64,000 bases of DNA from Calendula officinalis (GCA_963853835.1 OY970824.1:67598884-67662883); one strand, 5' to 3'; counted from the stretch's first letter, positions 45,901 to 57,894 are shown. Notes: generated by a model not told the origin, from the letters alone. Translations and numbers: made by a program.

Positions 45901-46453
45901 TTTATGAATTGGGTATGAGTAAAGGGTGAAGAGAATCAATAACTAGATATAATTAATAATTCCACCTTTATATCTGAATTTTACATAATCTATTTATAAA
46001 TCACCCAAAAGTTGGAAGTTATTCAAAACTGCCAGAAAATAGTTGCAACCAACACTCAACAGTTATAACTGTTTTTTTGGTTGGTGATCGCTGACTGGAG
46101 TCAACCTTCAATGACTAGTTTGCTGGTCAACTTTCGGGGGGTTGACACTTTCCGTTACAATTTAACATATAAATCTTGTCAGTGATTTTAATGTGGCTTA
46201 TATGAGGGTGCACTCTGCACTATTAGACCTTTTTCTAAAATAAAAATAAAAATAAAAATTCTTTTGGATTAAACTAATATCATTAACATGACCTTTATCT
46301 GTTAGCGCATCGGCATGCAAATAAAAATAATCAAGAACGAAATTGACTTTGATTGACTAAATTTACAGGTATAACACAGTTGGTTCAGGCCAGTTGACAG
46401 CTTCAACAAGTGGGCCAAATATGAATGAATTAATCCCAGGATGGATGCTTTGA
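42955..46453 (+). CDS. SEPALLATA-type MIKC MADS-box gene with a 1-nt frameshift
   Basis: MIKC transcription factor of the AGL2/SEP group, which bridges floral organ identity complexes. Exons: 42955-43139 (185 nt, MADS domain, [20 protein letters not shown]), 45055-45133 (79), 45204-45261 (58), 45331-45430 (100), 45501-45542 (42), 45606-45647 (42), 45729-45874 (146) and 46369-46453 (85). Sizes follow the SEP pattern. The K region has LEPLSLKELEQLERQLDSTL. The tail NELIPGWML is a SEP II-type motif. Exon 3 has one base too few: six A after the C where seven are needed for AKKEYIKLK, so the frame ends at TAA unless the base is a sequencing loss. The total of 737 nt is one short of 738 (245 residues). 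Intron 3 has a GC donor (AG|GCAAGT). It is paired with the SQUA gene at 60992. Confidence 0.9.
43922..44104. mobile_element. Small MULE-type MITE in SEP intron 1
   Basis: 183 bp with inverted ends: GGTGAATGATATTTAGTCCT on the left, complement of GAGTAATGATATTTAGTTCT on the right. Perfect 9-bp duplications TTAATCCTA lie at 43913-43921 and 44105-44113. Confidence 0.75.
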
Positions 46454-47880
46454 CTTTAACATGGTCAACCTTTCCATTATTGGTGATATAAATCTTCAAT
46501 ATTCATGAATTTGAATAATATGTTTGTCTAAATTCTGGGATTTATACAAAAGAGACTTGTAAGAACCTAACATTATATTTGGTAAGTTCAATCTCTTTTG
46601 TTCTTGAGGTTTGACTTTTCTCAAGATTTTTAAAGTTGACGTTTTTTGGACAAGTACGGAAAAGAATAAAACGTCAAGAACTCCCTGGGGGGCGCGTTCT
46701 GCTTCTTGCCAGAGAAAGTACAAACGTCTTAAGCGTAATGTACTACTGTTAATGGCATGATTATGCTTTATAAAGTCAGGTTGATTTGAATTTTGTTGAC
46801 TGAAATTGTACCTATTGGTTCTCTCTCTAAAGAAATGATTGTGTAAGCACTGAACAATTAGTGTTTGAAAGTTTAGTTTTTGAATATGGGCCTTATAAAG
46901 TTTAATGAATCGTAAAATAGCCTAGATTAGCCCATTTGTCACCAAATACTAAGAAATTTTGCACACCATGTCACTAAATTAACCTAGATTAGCGCATTCC
47001 TATATTTGTTTGTATCTCATGTCTTCATCTTCCTATTCTTTACAAAATGACGTGTATAATTTATTAATTTTTTTTTCTCGTATTATCTCTTAATTTGTTC
47101 CTACTTCATCCGTTGTGACACTTGTATATATATACCGTGTGATTTTAAATGGGATTACATTTTAAATTAATTCTGGTACACTGTACTTTATATTATATTT
47201 ATCATATTATATTCAAATTAGTGCTACTTACTGGTTATGTAGTCATTTGGGGACCATGACACATACAAAAACAACTTTTGAAATTCATTATTGAACCTAA
47301 AACAAGTAAATAACTATTATGCACATACTTAATCATCCAAGAACAGGGCTTTTAGCAGGGGGACCATGTTTGCATATATGAATAAATCATTTTATACTAG
47401 AACAATGAGTATAAAATAATAAAAAAACACAAGAGAGAAGGCAAATCGAATAATAATAATAATGTAAAGTGTTAATCTCTCGTTATTCGCCTTATTATAT
47501 AATCCGAAAAAGCTTATATTCTGTAACGAGCATGCTTTCTAAGAATCAGCTCGAGAAAACTGTCTTGACACTGTAATGTCTTTAGAATACAGATCAAAGT
47601 TGTATACTTTTACAAGAACTATGGGGGGACCGGATAAGAGGTTCCAATCTATCTATCTACTAATACATTTTCATAAAACTAAATGTATCTTCCTTATTCA
47701 ATTGAAAACTATATTTAAGGTATGAAATGTTTTATATATTTTCCTTTTCACTGTATGGTATACCAAAAGTAACATCTTTATGTTATGTTAACCTCGGTTA
47801 GACGGGCACAATGTCCTTCTTAATCAATATCAGATTATTAGTAGATGCTATTGAACAGTTTGCTTATTGTTCTTACGATT
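46454..47880. other. SEP 3' flank and intergenic DNA
   Basis: Presumed 3' UTR to about 46750, then AT-rich DNA with a TAA microsatellite (about 47448-47463) and TCTATCTATCTA (47648-47660). No gene seen. Confidence 0.4.
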
Positions 47881-47891
47881 ACATAAGGTTA

Positions 47892-48019
47892 TCTTATAAA
47901 ATGGTCTTTGGCCTAGCGGTATGGTGATTGACTCTCAACCTTAAGGTCATGAGTTCGAGTCCCGTCGTGAACATAGATGGTAATTAGGAGTAGATTAAAT
48001 TTGTCGTTTCAAAAAAAAA
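47892..48019 (+). mobile_element. tRNA-derived SINE
   Basis: About 128 bp flanked by 11-bp duplications ACATAAGGTTA (47881-47891 and 48020-48030). A Pol III promoter is visible: box A TGGCCTAGCGG at 47909-47919 and box B GAGTTCGAGTCC at 47951-47962. A short body follows (GAGTAGATTAAATTTGTCGT) and then a 10-A tail. These are the features of a plant SINE. Degraded relatives lie at 57895 and 58169. Confidence 0.8.
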
Positions 48020-48750
48020 ACATAAGGTTACTGCTTACATAATTAATGACGTAACAAAACCTTTTTCCAACGTTCTAATCCTCAATTATATCAGAATTTT
48101 GAGAGATTGTATTTTTTCTACATTAATTTTTTCTATTTATCTTCCTATTTATTTGATACATACAAATGTCCAAATTAAAAGATCAAATTAGAAAAGAGAA
48201 TTATTGGATTTTTATGGAGTAGAAAGATATAGTAAAAAACAAATACAATTTTTCTACAATTTTATAATGGAGTGATAGTTAGCTTAACATCAAGTCTTGA
48301 GAGATCATAGTCTAACTTTCATCTTGTTTTTATACTTCAAAAACAACATATAAGAAGAGTCTCAACAAACTAATGAGTTGGTTAATGAATTGTTTATGAA
48401 CGAGTATCGTCTTATGTTTTCACGAAAAATCCCTAAACAATGTTTAGCTTCATTACAACAATGAGTGACTTCGTACATGTTAATTAAGGTGCTTGGCATT
48501 TTCCCCTTAAATTCGATTGGTTACTTAGTTTAGTTTCGACTTGTGTTTTTTCTTCATAAATAGTGAAATAAAACAAGTATCTTCTCTTATATATGAGCCT
48601 ACATTTGATTTAAGTTTGGAGCCCCCTCATTGGTCGAAAATGCCACCTGTAATTCAACCATTGGCCGGCCAGAATGCCTCAACATACGACCTAATTATCC
48701 ATACGACCTAATTCCCCATGCGACCTCTCCATTGCCTCATTCAACTTATC

Positions 48751-48965
48751 CGATGCAACCAACGCCAGACTTTAATCTCCATCCCCTTCTCCAAATCGAT
48801 TTCGCCGGACATGGTTCTCCAAAACTTTGGTCTCCAATCGGAATCGCCACACATCTTTGAAGAGCAGTTGGATTTTGTTTTCCAATCGATGCAACCAACG
48901 CCAAATCCAAATCGCCTTCTCCATATCGAAATCGCCAGACATGGTAAATGATCGATGCAACCAAC
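48751..48965 (+). repeat. Imperfect repeats upstream of the Tudor-SN fragment
   Basis: A unit starting CGATGCAACCAACGCCAGAC occurs at 48751, 48887 and 48953 (last partial). The first two are followed by a CCTTCTCCA... and CGCC(G/A)GACATGG block. Probably leader or promoter DNA of the captured gene. Confidence 0.55.
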
Positions 48966-49162
48966 ACCAGACCTTATATATTGACATGCTTGCTTTTATT
49001 TGTTTCGATCCATACATGAATTAATTTGAGTTCGAATTTGTCGTTGATTGAATCATGCCAATTTGAGTTCGAATTTGTTATTGATTAGGTTGTATTTTAT
49101 AATTTTACATCTGTGTATATTTACTTATACATAGTTATCGTGCTGCTATCTTATTTATTAAC

Positions 49163-49295
49163 AGTTATTCATGATCCTCTTCTCTTATGTTTTTGATTAT
49201 CTACTCTTATTTTTTAACAGTTATTCATGATCCTCTTCTCTTATTTTCATGATCCTCTTCTCTTATGTTCATGATCCTCTTCTCTTATTTATTAA
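49163..49295 (+). repeat. Tandem repeat of about 20-25 bp
   Basis: CATGATCCTCTTCTCTTAT occurs four times between 49168 and 49288 with short variable spacers, in the presumed intron before the Tudor-SN start codon. Confidence 0.65.
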
Positions 49296-49590
49296 CAGTT
49301 ATGTTTGTGATTAGGTTGCACATAATTTGATTGGTGTATAATCGGTTCATGGTGGCTCAATTAGGTTTTGACTGATTTTTCTGAATAATGGATCGGATAT
49401 TAGTAGGTTTTGTGTTTCTTGAACAGTAGTAAAGTTTTTTGTTTCGATGTACCTTAAAAGAATAATCTTTGTAGTTATATGTAACAAAAAACAAACTATG
49501 TGCAATGTGTTTTCTGAGACGTCAAGAATTTACTATCTTTCTGATGTGATTTTTGATGCTTGATCTCTTTAATATTTCAGATCTTAAGTG

Positions 49591-51245
49591 ATGGCACAAC
49601 CAGCTGGAAATTCAGGATGGCTGAGAGGAAAAGTAAAAGATGTTTCATCAGGTGACACTTTGGTGATTATGGGATTTACCAAAGCAGAAATCCCTCCCGA
49701 GAAGACTGTTGTTTTGGCTCACCATTCAGCTCCAAGATTAGTATGTCAATTTCAACATTATGAACTAACTATATTTGAAAACAATCTAATATCGGTTTCC
49801 CGAATTCTTGGTTATTACTGATGGAATTTATTAAATAATTGTTCAAATTTTATTCCTTTATTTGTAGGCACGTAGAGGTGGTCAGGATGACCCATTTGCA
49901 TGGGATAGCATAGAATTTCTTCGGAAGCTGTGTGTAGGAAAGGTTCGGATTCCTTAATCCCCATGAGTTTCTATTAATCATGTTGCATTCTGTCATTAGT
50001 TCAATTACATCATCTAAAATTTCCAATTTTCTTTTTTAGGATATTGTTTTTAGAACTGAATATACGATCCCAAATTTCTCCCGAGAATTCTTCAGTGTTT
50101 ACATTGGTTCTACCAATGTTGGCAATGAGGTTGTTACTCATGGATGGGCGAAGGTAACTCCAATTCCTTCCTAGCATTTATAGCTCATAAATGATATGAA
50201 TATTTATGTAAAGTTTAGTACTTTTTTATTAAAAAAAAAACAAAAAATAAAATAACACCTCATATTTAATGATAATTATTGATTTACAGGTTAAGGAGGC
50301 TAAAGGAGAAGTGACTCCTGAGCATACTGAATTGTTACGCCTTGAAGAACAAGCCAGACAACAGGGTGTTGGTTTATGGGACAGGGTTAGTTACTTTTAC
50401 AGTTTATTTAACCCAAAATAATTACTGGTTATTTAATTCCAATTTATATAATAAATCTAATTTTAATTTTTCTTTGTTGGATTTTAGTCTCCTGGATCTG
50501 TTTAAGCAGCTATCAGAAACCTACCCCCATCGTTGGTGATCCGAGCAATCTTGATGCAATGGCTCTCTTAGCTTCAAATAAAGGCAAACCAATGGAAGCC
50601 ATTGTTGAACAAGTTCGTGATGGTAGCTCACTTCGTGTTTATCTGCTTCCAGAATTCCAGTTTGTTCAAGTTTTTGTTGCTGGAATCCAGGTACTGTTTC
50701 TTTAAATTTAATTATAATTTAAGCAATTATATTAATAATCATTTGTTTGAACTTTTAATAGGCTCCATCAATGGGAAGAAGAACAACACAAGAACAAACA
50801 ATAGCACCAACTGAAATACCAACCGATGAACCGAATGGGGAGTCACGGGGCCCACTGACATCAGCACAGAGGATTGCAGCCTCATCAACTTATAATAATG
50901 AGGTTTCTCCTGATGCATTTGGGCGGGAAGCTAAACATTTTACTGAAATTCGTGTGCTGAACAAAGATGTAAGTAATGTTTTAATCTAAATTCCTGATTC
51001 AAGTAATCTAACTTGTGGATTAACTAATACACATGTTCGTATTGTTCTTGAGGGTGTTGACAAATTTAGCAATTTGATTGGTTCCGTGTATTACTCTGAT
51101 GGTGAAACAGCAAAGGATCTTGCAATGGAGCTTATTGAAAATGTAATCTTCTTAAATTTTATATTATCAGATGTATTGAAATTTGAAAATCTTCTCCTAT
51201 ATATGAATGCCCATTTACAGCAATATACACCAACCAAGCAGCCTG
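49591..51245 (+). pseudogene. Tudor-SN (TSN) 5' fragment, mutated
   Basis: Tudor-SN is a large (about 980-residue) RNA-binding protein with staphylococcal-nuclease-like domains, found in stress granules. Recognisable exons: 49591-49740, 49868-49942, 50040-50153, 50290-50385, 50488-50690, 50762-50967 and about 51035-51141. They encode the first SN domain and part of the second (WLRGKVKDVSSGDTLVIMGF, PFAWDSIEFLRKLCVGK, VVTHGWAKVKEAKGE, LASNKGKPMEAIVEQVRDGS, FGREAKHFTEIRVLNKDV, VLEGVDKFSNLIGSVYY). Lesions: TAA at 50503-50505, a 1-nt loss near 50530, and the acceptor before 51035 reads AT instead of AG. The rest of the gene is absent after about 51245, where Helitron sequence takes over. It cannot make a full protein. 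Confidence 0.85.
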
Positions 51246-51605
51246 GCTAATGGAGTTGATTTCTATGGCTTCAAAAATAAAATCGAGTCTAAGTGGGATA
51301 ATTATCGCTTCTTAAACAACCTCTGAAGATAGAACTTGCTGAAGGATCAATTATTTGATAGAATATCTTATAAATTCTGTAATATTAACACTTTAATTAT
51401 TCTATAAATTATTAATTTGACTACTGCAGGTTTGCAGCTATTCTCTGCTGGTGGGAGACTTATAATATCAACGGATGGTGTTTGAGATGCTCTTTATCTA
51501 TCTGTGTTTTTGGGTTAAGCTGTTAATTGAATTTGATTTTGGTTTAGTTCTGTGTTTTTGGTCAACGTAAGTCTCGAAGTTAACTATTTTAGTCCTTCAG
51601 ACAGC

Positions 51606-51917
51606 AAGATGCCCTTCAAATTTAATCGAAGACAGTTTCCTGTTCAAGTATGTTTTGTCATGACTATTAATAAAAGCCAAGGGCAAACTTTGTCGCAAGT
51701 TGGTTTGTTTCTCCAAAGACCGGCATTTTCACATGACCAACTATATGTCGTTGTCTCAAGAGTGAAGAACAAGAACGACTTGAAGGTTATTTGCTGTGAC
51801 CACGATGGCAACTACACCAACTCAACGACAAACGTCGTACATAAAGAAGTTTTATTTCGTCTTTATGTTCGTTTATCGGATTATTCATGTATAACAAAAT
51901 GTTTATTTATCATTTAA
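51606..51917 (+). pseudogene. Helitron Pif1-like helicase, C-terminal fragment (Helitron A)
   Basis: The frame includes FKFNRRQFPVQVCFVMTINK, SQGQTLSQVGLFLQRPAFSH and DQLYVVVSRV, ending at TAA 51915-51917, about 65 bp before the hairpin. It is a homologue of the fragment at 40810-41104; the same terminal portion of the helicase is kept in both. No Rep motif in the window. Confidence 0.8.
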
Positions 51918-51981
51918 ACAATTATTGACTATATGATGATTACGTTATTCTCATTGTTATGGATTCTATATCTCGAAGCAT

Positions 51982-52001
51982 GCCCGCCCAATCGGGCGGG
52001 C
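51982..52001 (+). terminator. Helitron A 3' hairpin
   Basis: Eight-base-pair perfect stem GCCCGCCC/GGGCGGGC with an AATC loop, 7 bp before CTAG. In Helitrons the hairpin marks the end of rolling-circle copying. Confidence 0.85.
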
Positions 52002-52052
52002 TTTGAAGCTAGTATTGATATATAAAGAAACAAGAGTTTAAATAAAATAAAT

Positions 52053-53190
52053 GGTAAATTACAGAAAATTGTCTCTGTGGTATACCCGATTATGTATTTC
52101 TATCCCTAAATATTTTTTGTCGGGTTTTTTGTCCCTAAAGATTTTTGGATTTCACTTTTCTGTCCTTCCGTCCAAAAAATTCAGTTAACTAACCTCATAT
52201 GCCAAACATGTGAGGGTATTCCTGTCTTTTTGCCCGAATTAGTTGTACTAGATGCGTTAAAAATTGTACTCTATCTCTTCTCTGTCATTATCACCATCAT
52301 CACCAAGAACAACTCATATTCAACCTACCTCATCATCTTTGTCATTTTCAAAATCTTAAACCTTGTTTTCTCTTCAAAATCCCAAAATCCAAAATTGCAC
52401 ACATGAAATCATAAAATCAAATATTTTCTCTGTTGGATACGAAGATGAGAAAGACGAAGGAGGCATAAGTTCAAAACAAGTAGTCTTCTCCAGTCACCAC
52501 CCATTTCTTCCATCCTTCCGGTTCTGCAGCTCCTCCCGTCGGCGGCGCTAAGGGAAATTAGGGTTCTTTCCTGACTTCCATCGATCTTATGGAAGCTCTG
52601 GTACATCCATCATTTCGGCATCTCTGGTACAGAGAGAAACCCCCAAAATGAAATACGAAAACCCGAAGATCGTGAACATGTGGGGAAGACGAAGAACACG
52701 TGAACAGATCTGCGGAGTTGGTAATTTCTAGGGTTTGTGGCAGATTCAGGTCGAGAACTTCGCCGGAAAGCGGCGGAATTGAGGTTGGAAACCGTCGTAC
52801 CAGCGACTCTGTAAAGATCCGGCCACCATAGATCTCGTTTTTGTGTTCACAAATCTGATCTCGTTTTTCATCTTGACGGGATGATTTCTGCATCTTTTTC
52901 CTAAACCTAGAGAAAACTCAATCTGTTTTGATTTTTCCACAAAACCCACAAAGTATCATCAGTTCAGATAACAACTTACCACCATCGCCAATATGGATCT
53001 GTAATATTTGTAATATTCAATATATTGATTTTTGTTATGAATATGTAATTTAGATTTGAAATTAGGGTTCATCAAATGAGTGAAGAAAATGATGAATTGG
53101 GCTGTGAAAAATGTAAAAAATAGTTAAAATAGGGGTAATTTGGGGAAATGGATAAAAATATCGTTAGTTAACGGAGGATTTTGGACGGAA
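52053..53190. mobile_element. Truncated MULE-like element
   Basis: The left TIR starts GGTAAATTACAGAAAATTGT, of the same type as 14733 and 18975. The right arm (ATTGGGCTGTGAAAAATGTA to GGACGGAAGGAC) matches 20046-20131, then breaks off and the outer right TIR is missing. The interior (52250-52950) has GC-rich short ORFs with no domain. Confidence 0.65.
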
Positions 53191-53620
53191 GGACTTAATC
53201 ATTTTAGATTATTAAATCATTCCGGACTTAATAATTTTATATCTATCAAACCCTAAGTCCCTTAAGACCTCTCCCAACAGTGGTGCGTCACTAAACCCGT
53301 CAGTAGCGCCACATCATCACATCCTTACCGACACGTTACCGACACGTTAGTTAACGGATGAATTGGGCTGTGAAAAATGTAAAAAATAGTTAAAATAGGG
53401 GTAATTTGGGGAAATGGATAAAAATATCGTTAGTTAACGGAGGATTTTGGACGGAAGGACTTAATCATTTTAGATTATTAAATCATTCAGGACTTAATGA
53501 TTTTATATCTATCAAACAACACCTAAGTCCCTTAAGACCTCTCCCAACAGTGGTGCGTCACTAAACCCGTCAGTAGCGCCACATCATCACATCCTTACCG
53601 ACACGTTACTGACACGGTCG
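53091..53620 (+). repeat. Tandem duplication, unit 266 bp
   Basis: The segment starting GATGAATTGGGCTGTG at 53091 starts again at 53357 and matches over about 250 bp with few differences. The junction word GTTAGTTAACGGA (53345-53357) also occurs inside the unit near 53164, so a microhomology-type slip is likely. The unit joins the truncated MULE arm to flanking GC-richer DNA. Confidence 0.8.
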
Positions 53621-55976
53621 TGCCAACAATAACCCATCACTAACACATCACTAACCATTAAAATATTACATTTAACCCCCTCCCACACACACAAAAAGCC
53701 TACTGGCGCACAGTGTTTCACGTCTCCACCACGACGGGTTTTTGTTGACGCGCCTAGTGACGGGGTGGTGCCAAAGGCGTCACCCCCCGACGTGTTGAAG
53801 ATGCTTGTTGACGTGCCAACGACGTAGGCGTTGGGAGTGATCTAAATGGGTTTGAGCCACTCCTCTTTGGCCGGACATAATTTTAGATTAGAATCAAGAG
53901 TATTCAAATTTTAAGGTTAACTTAACCCTAGCCGCCCCTATACCCAAATATATCATAAAAATAGTCATTTTCAAACAAAAAACGATAATACTTTCCGCAT
54001 CGGGTAAACGAAATTGTTGTTCATTGGGTGCATCACATCGTTCTAATTATTAAATACTCTACATGTGCAATTGTCTATGACTTTGGTTTCCCGAATTTAT
54101 TTCCACACCATAAATTTTACTTTTTATACCACCTATTATAAGTTTTATAGCTAATTAGACAAACGTATCAAATAATGATTGTGGTATATGAAATAAAAGT
54201 TGTGATATGAAAATCACTCTGATTATACCAAATCATATTACAAAGGTTTCGCCAAACCTATAACTCAAGGTGAAAATGATTTTCTTTCTCATTGTAAATT
54301 ATTGATAGTTGGGGCATTTTAATTTTGTGGGCCTGAAAGAGATTTATTTTTGGCAAATATATTTACTACTCATTAATTAAATGTACCCAAAATATACAAG
54401 AACAGCACGACAAAGCGGAAAGAAAGATGGAAATAAAACACAACCAAAAAGAAATGCAAAGAAATTAACCCGGATCAAAAATAAAACAGATTCTCAAATC
54501 TAATTTTTCCAATTACCAGTTTTTATATAGATTCTATTTTCTAACCACATTAGTGAATTCCTTTAAATTACCGGGAAAATGCCCTCTTGCGTGATGATCT
54601 ATCTGTCTTGCTCGTTGGCAAAAGAGAGTTTGTTTCTACAACCACATATAGCCCAAATGGAATATTAACCCCATCATTAGAAAGAATGGAATTTACGAGA
54701 ACGGCACCTGAAATGGATGTTATAGAAATTTTAAACGAGAGAAGATAATATTGAGATTAATGTTAAAGTCACATATAGCCATTTTTGACTTTAACACGGT
54801 TTTAATAAATCATTCATACCTTGTGCTGATTTTCGAATGTTATTATGTAGAGTTACCTTTGTTCCCTATCTTATTAAATAAAAATGTGCAACATTCTCAA
54901 ATGCAGATTAGACTTGATGTTACGATTGTACATTATAAAAAGCAATCTATACTTATTCCGGCTTTAGGTATTAACAAATAACAATGATTCTTATAAAAAA
55001 AAATTAATAGTACCATTTATTAAAATATTGTTGGAAATCTTGATCTTAGTGGAGCATATGATTCTACCTATGAATATAGACAAAAGGTGGCCACGAATAT
55101 TGGTTGAAATAAGTTGTAGTATATATCTGTTTTTTTAAGTCCCTATAGCCTTTAAGCATGCATTATATCTATCATATACTAAAATAGCATGTTTTGCCCA
55201 ATTACTTAATTTGGAAAAAGAAGCCTGGGTTTTAGAGAGATAAAATGTAAAAATAAAGTAGTTTATTTTCTTTAGTCTCTTTGTATCATAACTTTTATTT
55301 CAATCAGTATAATTATTGATTGATATAATTATATGCTTAAAATTTGCATAATGTAATGTATGAAATAAAAATGGTAGTACATAATCATTTTATTTTAACA
55401 AAATATGAACATATTATCTCTATTATATGTGTCTTGGTTGTCATGGACTTACCAAATCATCAAGATATTAACAATTCCAGTAATTCCCAAACCTTTAATA
55501 AAAATGTCATAAGTAAATAATTTATGTAAATAAATGCGTAGTGAAATAAGGTCTATAATAATATGTAAAATAATATTTTTTTTATATATAGTAATCTTCA
55601 TATGATAGTTAATATTTTAATATAATTTGATGGTGAAACTAATAGGAGAACGTCTAAGACGGGTGCTAAATGTACTTTCGGTTGAACGTCTGTTGACGTC
55701 CGTAAAATGACATCATTGGCATAGTACGTGTCTTCAGTTTGAATGTTAGTTGAATACCTTTGGTTTGAAGAAATGTAAATAGATGAGGAAAATAGTAATT
55801 TTGTAGTTATTTGTCTTTTTTATAAATTATTAAGTGAATAAGTATTGTTTATATATATGAGTCGGTTGAAGTCTTACATAATATTGATTTAGTAATGCTT
55901 AAAGTGTTAATTAATTTCATAGTCGTGCCTTGTGCGGTATAATTCCATATTTTATTATTATTTAGAGATTAACATA
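53621..55976. other. Intergenic DNA, one possible exon fragment
   Basis: 53690-53860 is GC-richer with GACGCGCC/GGCGTCACC words, probably old transposon DNA. The rest is AT-rich. Apart from the candidate exon at 54568-54707 no coding signal is supported. Confidence 0.4.
54568..54707 (-). other. Possible isolated last exon, unknown gene
   Basis: On the minus strand a TTTCAG acceptor (54713-54708) opens a frame AVLVNSILSNDGVNIPFGLY, continuing to a basic end RSSRKRAFSR and TAA (54570-54568). The composition looks coding, but I do not recognise it and no partner exon is visible. It could be a transposon-carried exon. Confidence 0.25.
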
Positions 55977-55985
55977 TTATCTGAA

Positions 55986-57265
55986 GAGTAAATTACACGG
56001 ATAGTCCTTGTGGTTTAACCTGAGTTTTGGATTTGGTCCCTAAATTCTAGAAATTACACCGATGGTCACTAAGTATCGGACTTCGTATCGATTTTAGTCC
56101 CTAAGGTGGATGTCTGTTAATAAAAACTGTTAACTTATATTAAATGCCTAAAATACCCTTTTAACATTTTAATATTAGAATAAATTATTGAAATTGTGTT
56201 TTCCTTTTTTGATCTTTTACCTAAAAACTTTGTACTCTATCCTTCATAATTTTAGTTTTACATTCTTCACCATCTTCATCGAGAACCCCACAATTCACCA
56301 GCAAATTCAAAGAACCATTGATTTTTAGGTCAATGTTTGTTAGCGATCTTCAATTCGTGAAGAGCTCAGGTTTCAGTGTAAGCATGACTTTAATGTTCAT
56401 CTAAACACCCACCCCAAAACACCTGTTCGTTTCCTCCAAAATCACCGCCATCATCATCCATGTAATCACGGCGGCGACGTTTCCTCCCAAATCACCATGA
56501 ACACACTGCCATCATCACCATCGCACCGCCATCACCTTATAGATCTATTCTTCCCTTGTGTGACCAACCTCCGCCGGAGCTAATGGCGTTTTTTGTGAAG
56601 TCGCTGAAGATTCAGAAATTTTAACACGTATGATGCTCGAAAAGGTTCAGATGTCTAACCGATTAGTGGATAAAAAGCAGCAACGATGGTTGTTTAACGG
56701 AATCGGAGTTATGAAGATGAACAGCCGGTGGACTATTGTATTGAACAGCAATTCGGCGGATACCTTCATCATCTTCTTCTTCCTTGCGTTGTTTATTATT
56801 TAAGGTTAGCTATAGTTTATTATTGTTCCGTTGTTGGTCCAGTAGCTTTGAAATCATACAATTGATCTAGATTGTGTTGAATCAAGTTGTTTCAATAAAA
56901 TTGTATCCAGAATCAAATGCTTTCTGTTAGCGCCAGATGAGTTGAACCAGACTTGCTCGAAACAGAGAGTCACCGGAGCACTAATTTGGGGGTGTTCTTG
57001 GTTCTTTTGCTCTTTGCTTCTTTTTCTTGATAAGCTCTGTTTTTTTTTTAAGAAGAAGCATAGTTTTGTTTTAATTAAAAATTAAAGTATAAAGAGTAAA
57101 ATTGTCATTTGTGAAAATTTAACAGCAGATTCTGATGGTTGTTAGGCTTAGGAACCAAAACCGATATGAAGTTCAATACTTAGTGACTATCAGTGTAATT
57201 TCTAAAACTTAGGACCAAATCTAAAATTAAGGTCAAACCACAGGGACTATCCATGTAATTTACTC
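55986..57265. mobile_element. Mutator-like (MULE) non-autonomous element
   Basis: Long inverted arms start GAGTAAATTACACGGATAGT and end with the complement (57195-57265). Perfect 9-bp duplications TTATCTGAA lie at 55977-55985 and 57266-57274. Length 1280 bp, similar to the other two (about 1224 and 1275). The interior has short Pro/His-rich ORFs around 56400-56560 with no recognised domain. Confidence 0.85.
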
Positions 57266-57596
57266 TTATCTGAATTAATATGAATGTAATCCATATTCCA
57301 TATACTCCTCGTACCATCCCTAGAGCTACATGATGAAAGGAGGCAATGTCAAGTCCATCGCATCATCTTAGGTATCTTAAAATGACTTATTTATCCTTGT
57401 ACCCTCCCTAAAAAGAAGAGATCAATTATGACCATTAAACTTTCCTTACATCAAACACCAACTAATTCTACTTTAAAAAAGACAAAATAATTTATTTTGT
57501 TAAATAAAAAAAATACTAAATATTTCTAGAAAATGAATTAATTAATATCTTATAATAATTGAGAATTAAGATATATTCATATAATTTGTTTATACT

Positions 57597-57855
57597 TACT
57601 CCCTCCGTTTCACAAAAGGTTCTCATTTCTCCTTAAATTTTTGTCCCACAAATTTTTTTTCACATTTCTCATTTTGAGGGGTCCACTTAATAAAATAATA
57701 TTATTACCAGTGATTCCACCACTAAAACACTTTCTTTTTCCAATCTAACCTTATATTTTAATCAAAAGTAACACCAAAGACCACACCACTAATTTTCTCA
57801 TAAAAACTTGTGTCCAAGTGAAATGATAACTTTTTTGTGGGACGGAGGGAGTATT
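57597..57855. mobile_element. MITE with TACTCCCTCCGTTTCACAAA ends
   Basis: Left TACTCCCTCCGTTTCACAAA, right complement ending GGGACGGAGGGAGTA. TA-bordered, AT-rich, no ORF. Same terminal style as 60213-60480. Confidence 0.75.
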
Positions 57856-57894
57856 TTTTACCATCTAAGGCTTGTATCATAGTAATATTGATGT

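Larger units (their letters stand above)
48580..52012 (+). mobile_element. Helitron A carrying a Tudor-SN gene fragment
   Basis: The 3' end is clear: a perfect 8-bp-stem hairpin (51982-52001) and CTAG|T at 52009-52013. It follows the last helicase motifs of a RepHel frame on the same strand (51606-51917). The 5' end is less certain; TCTTCTCTTATATATGAGCC after an A at 48579 is the best candidate. Between them lies the 5' part of a Tudor-SN gene with introns kept, in the same orientation. Retained introns fit DNA-level capture rather than retroposition. Confidence 0.6.

Noticed and set aside
47892..48019. tRNA gene
   Set aside because: The tail, A-run and flanking duplication make it a SINE; no full cloverleaf.
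49591..51245. Functional short Tudor-SN gene
   Set aside because: A stop, a frameshift and a lost acceptor in the exons, and most of the protein is missing.
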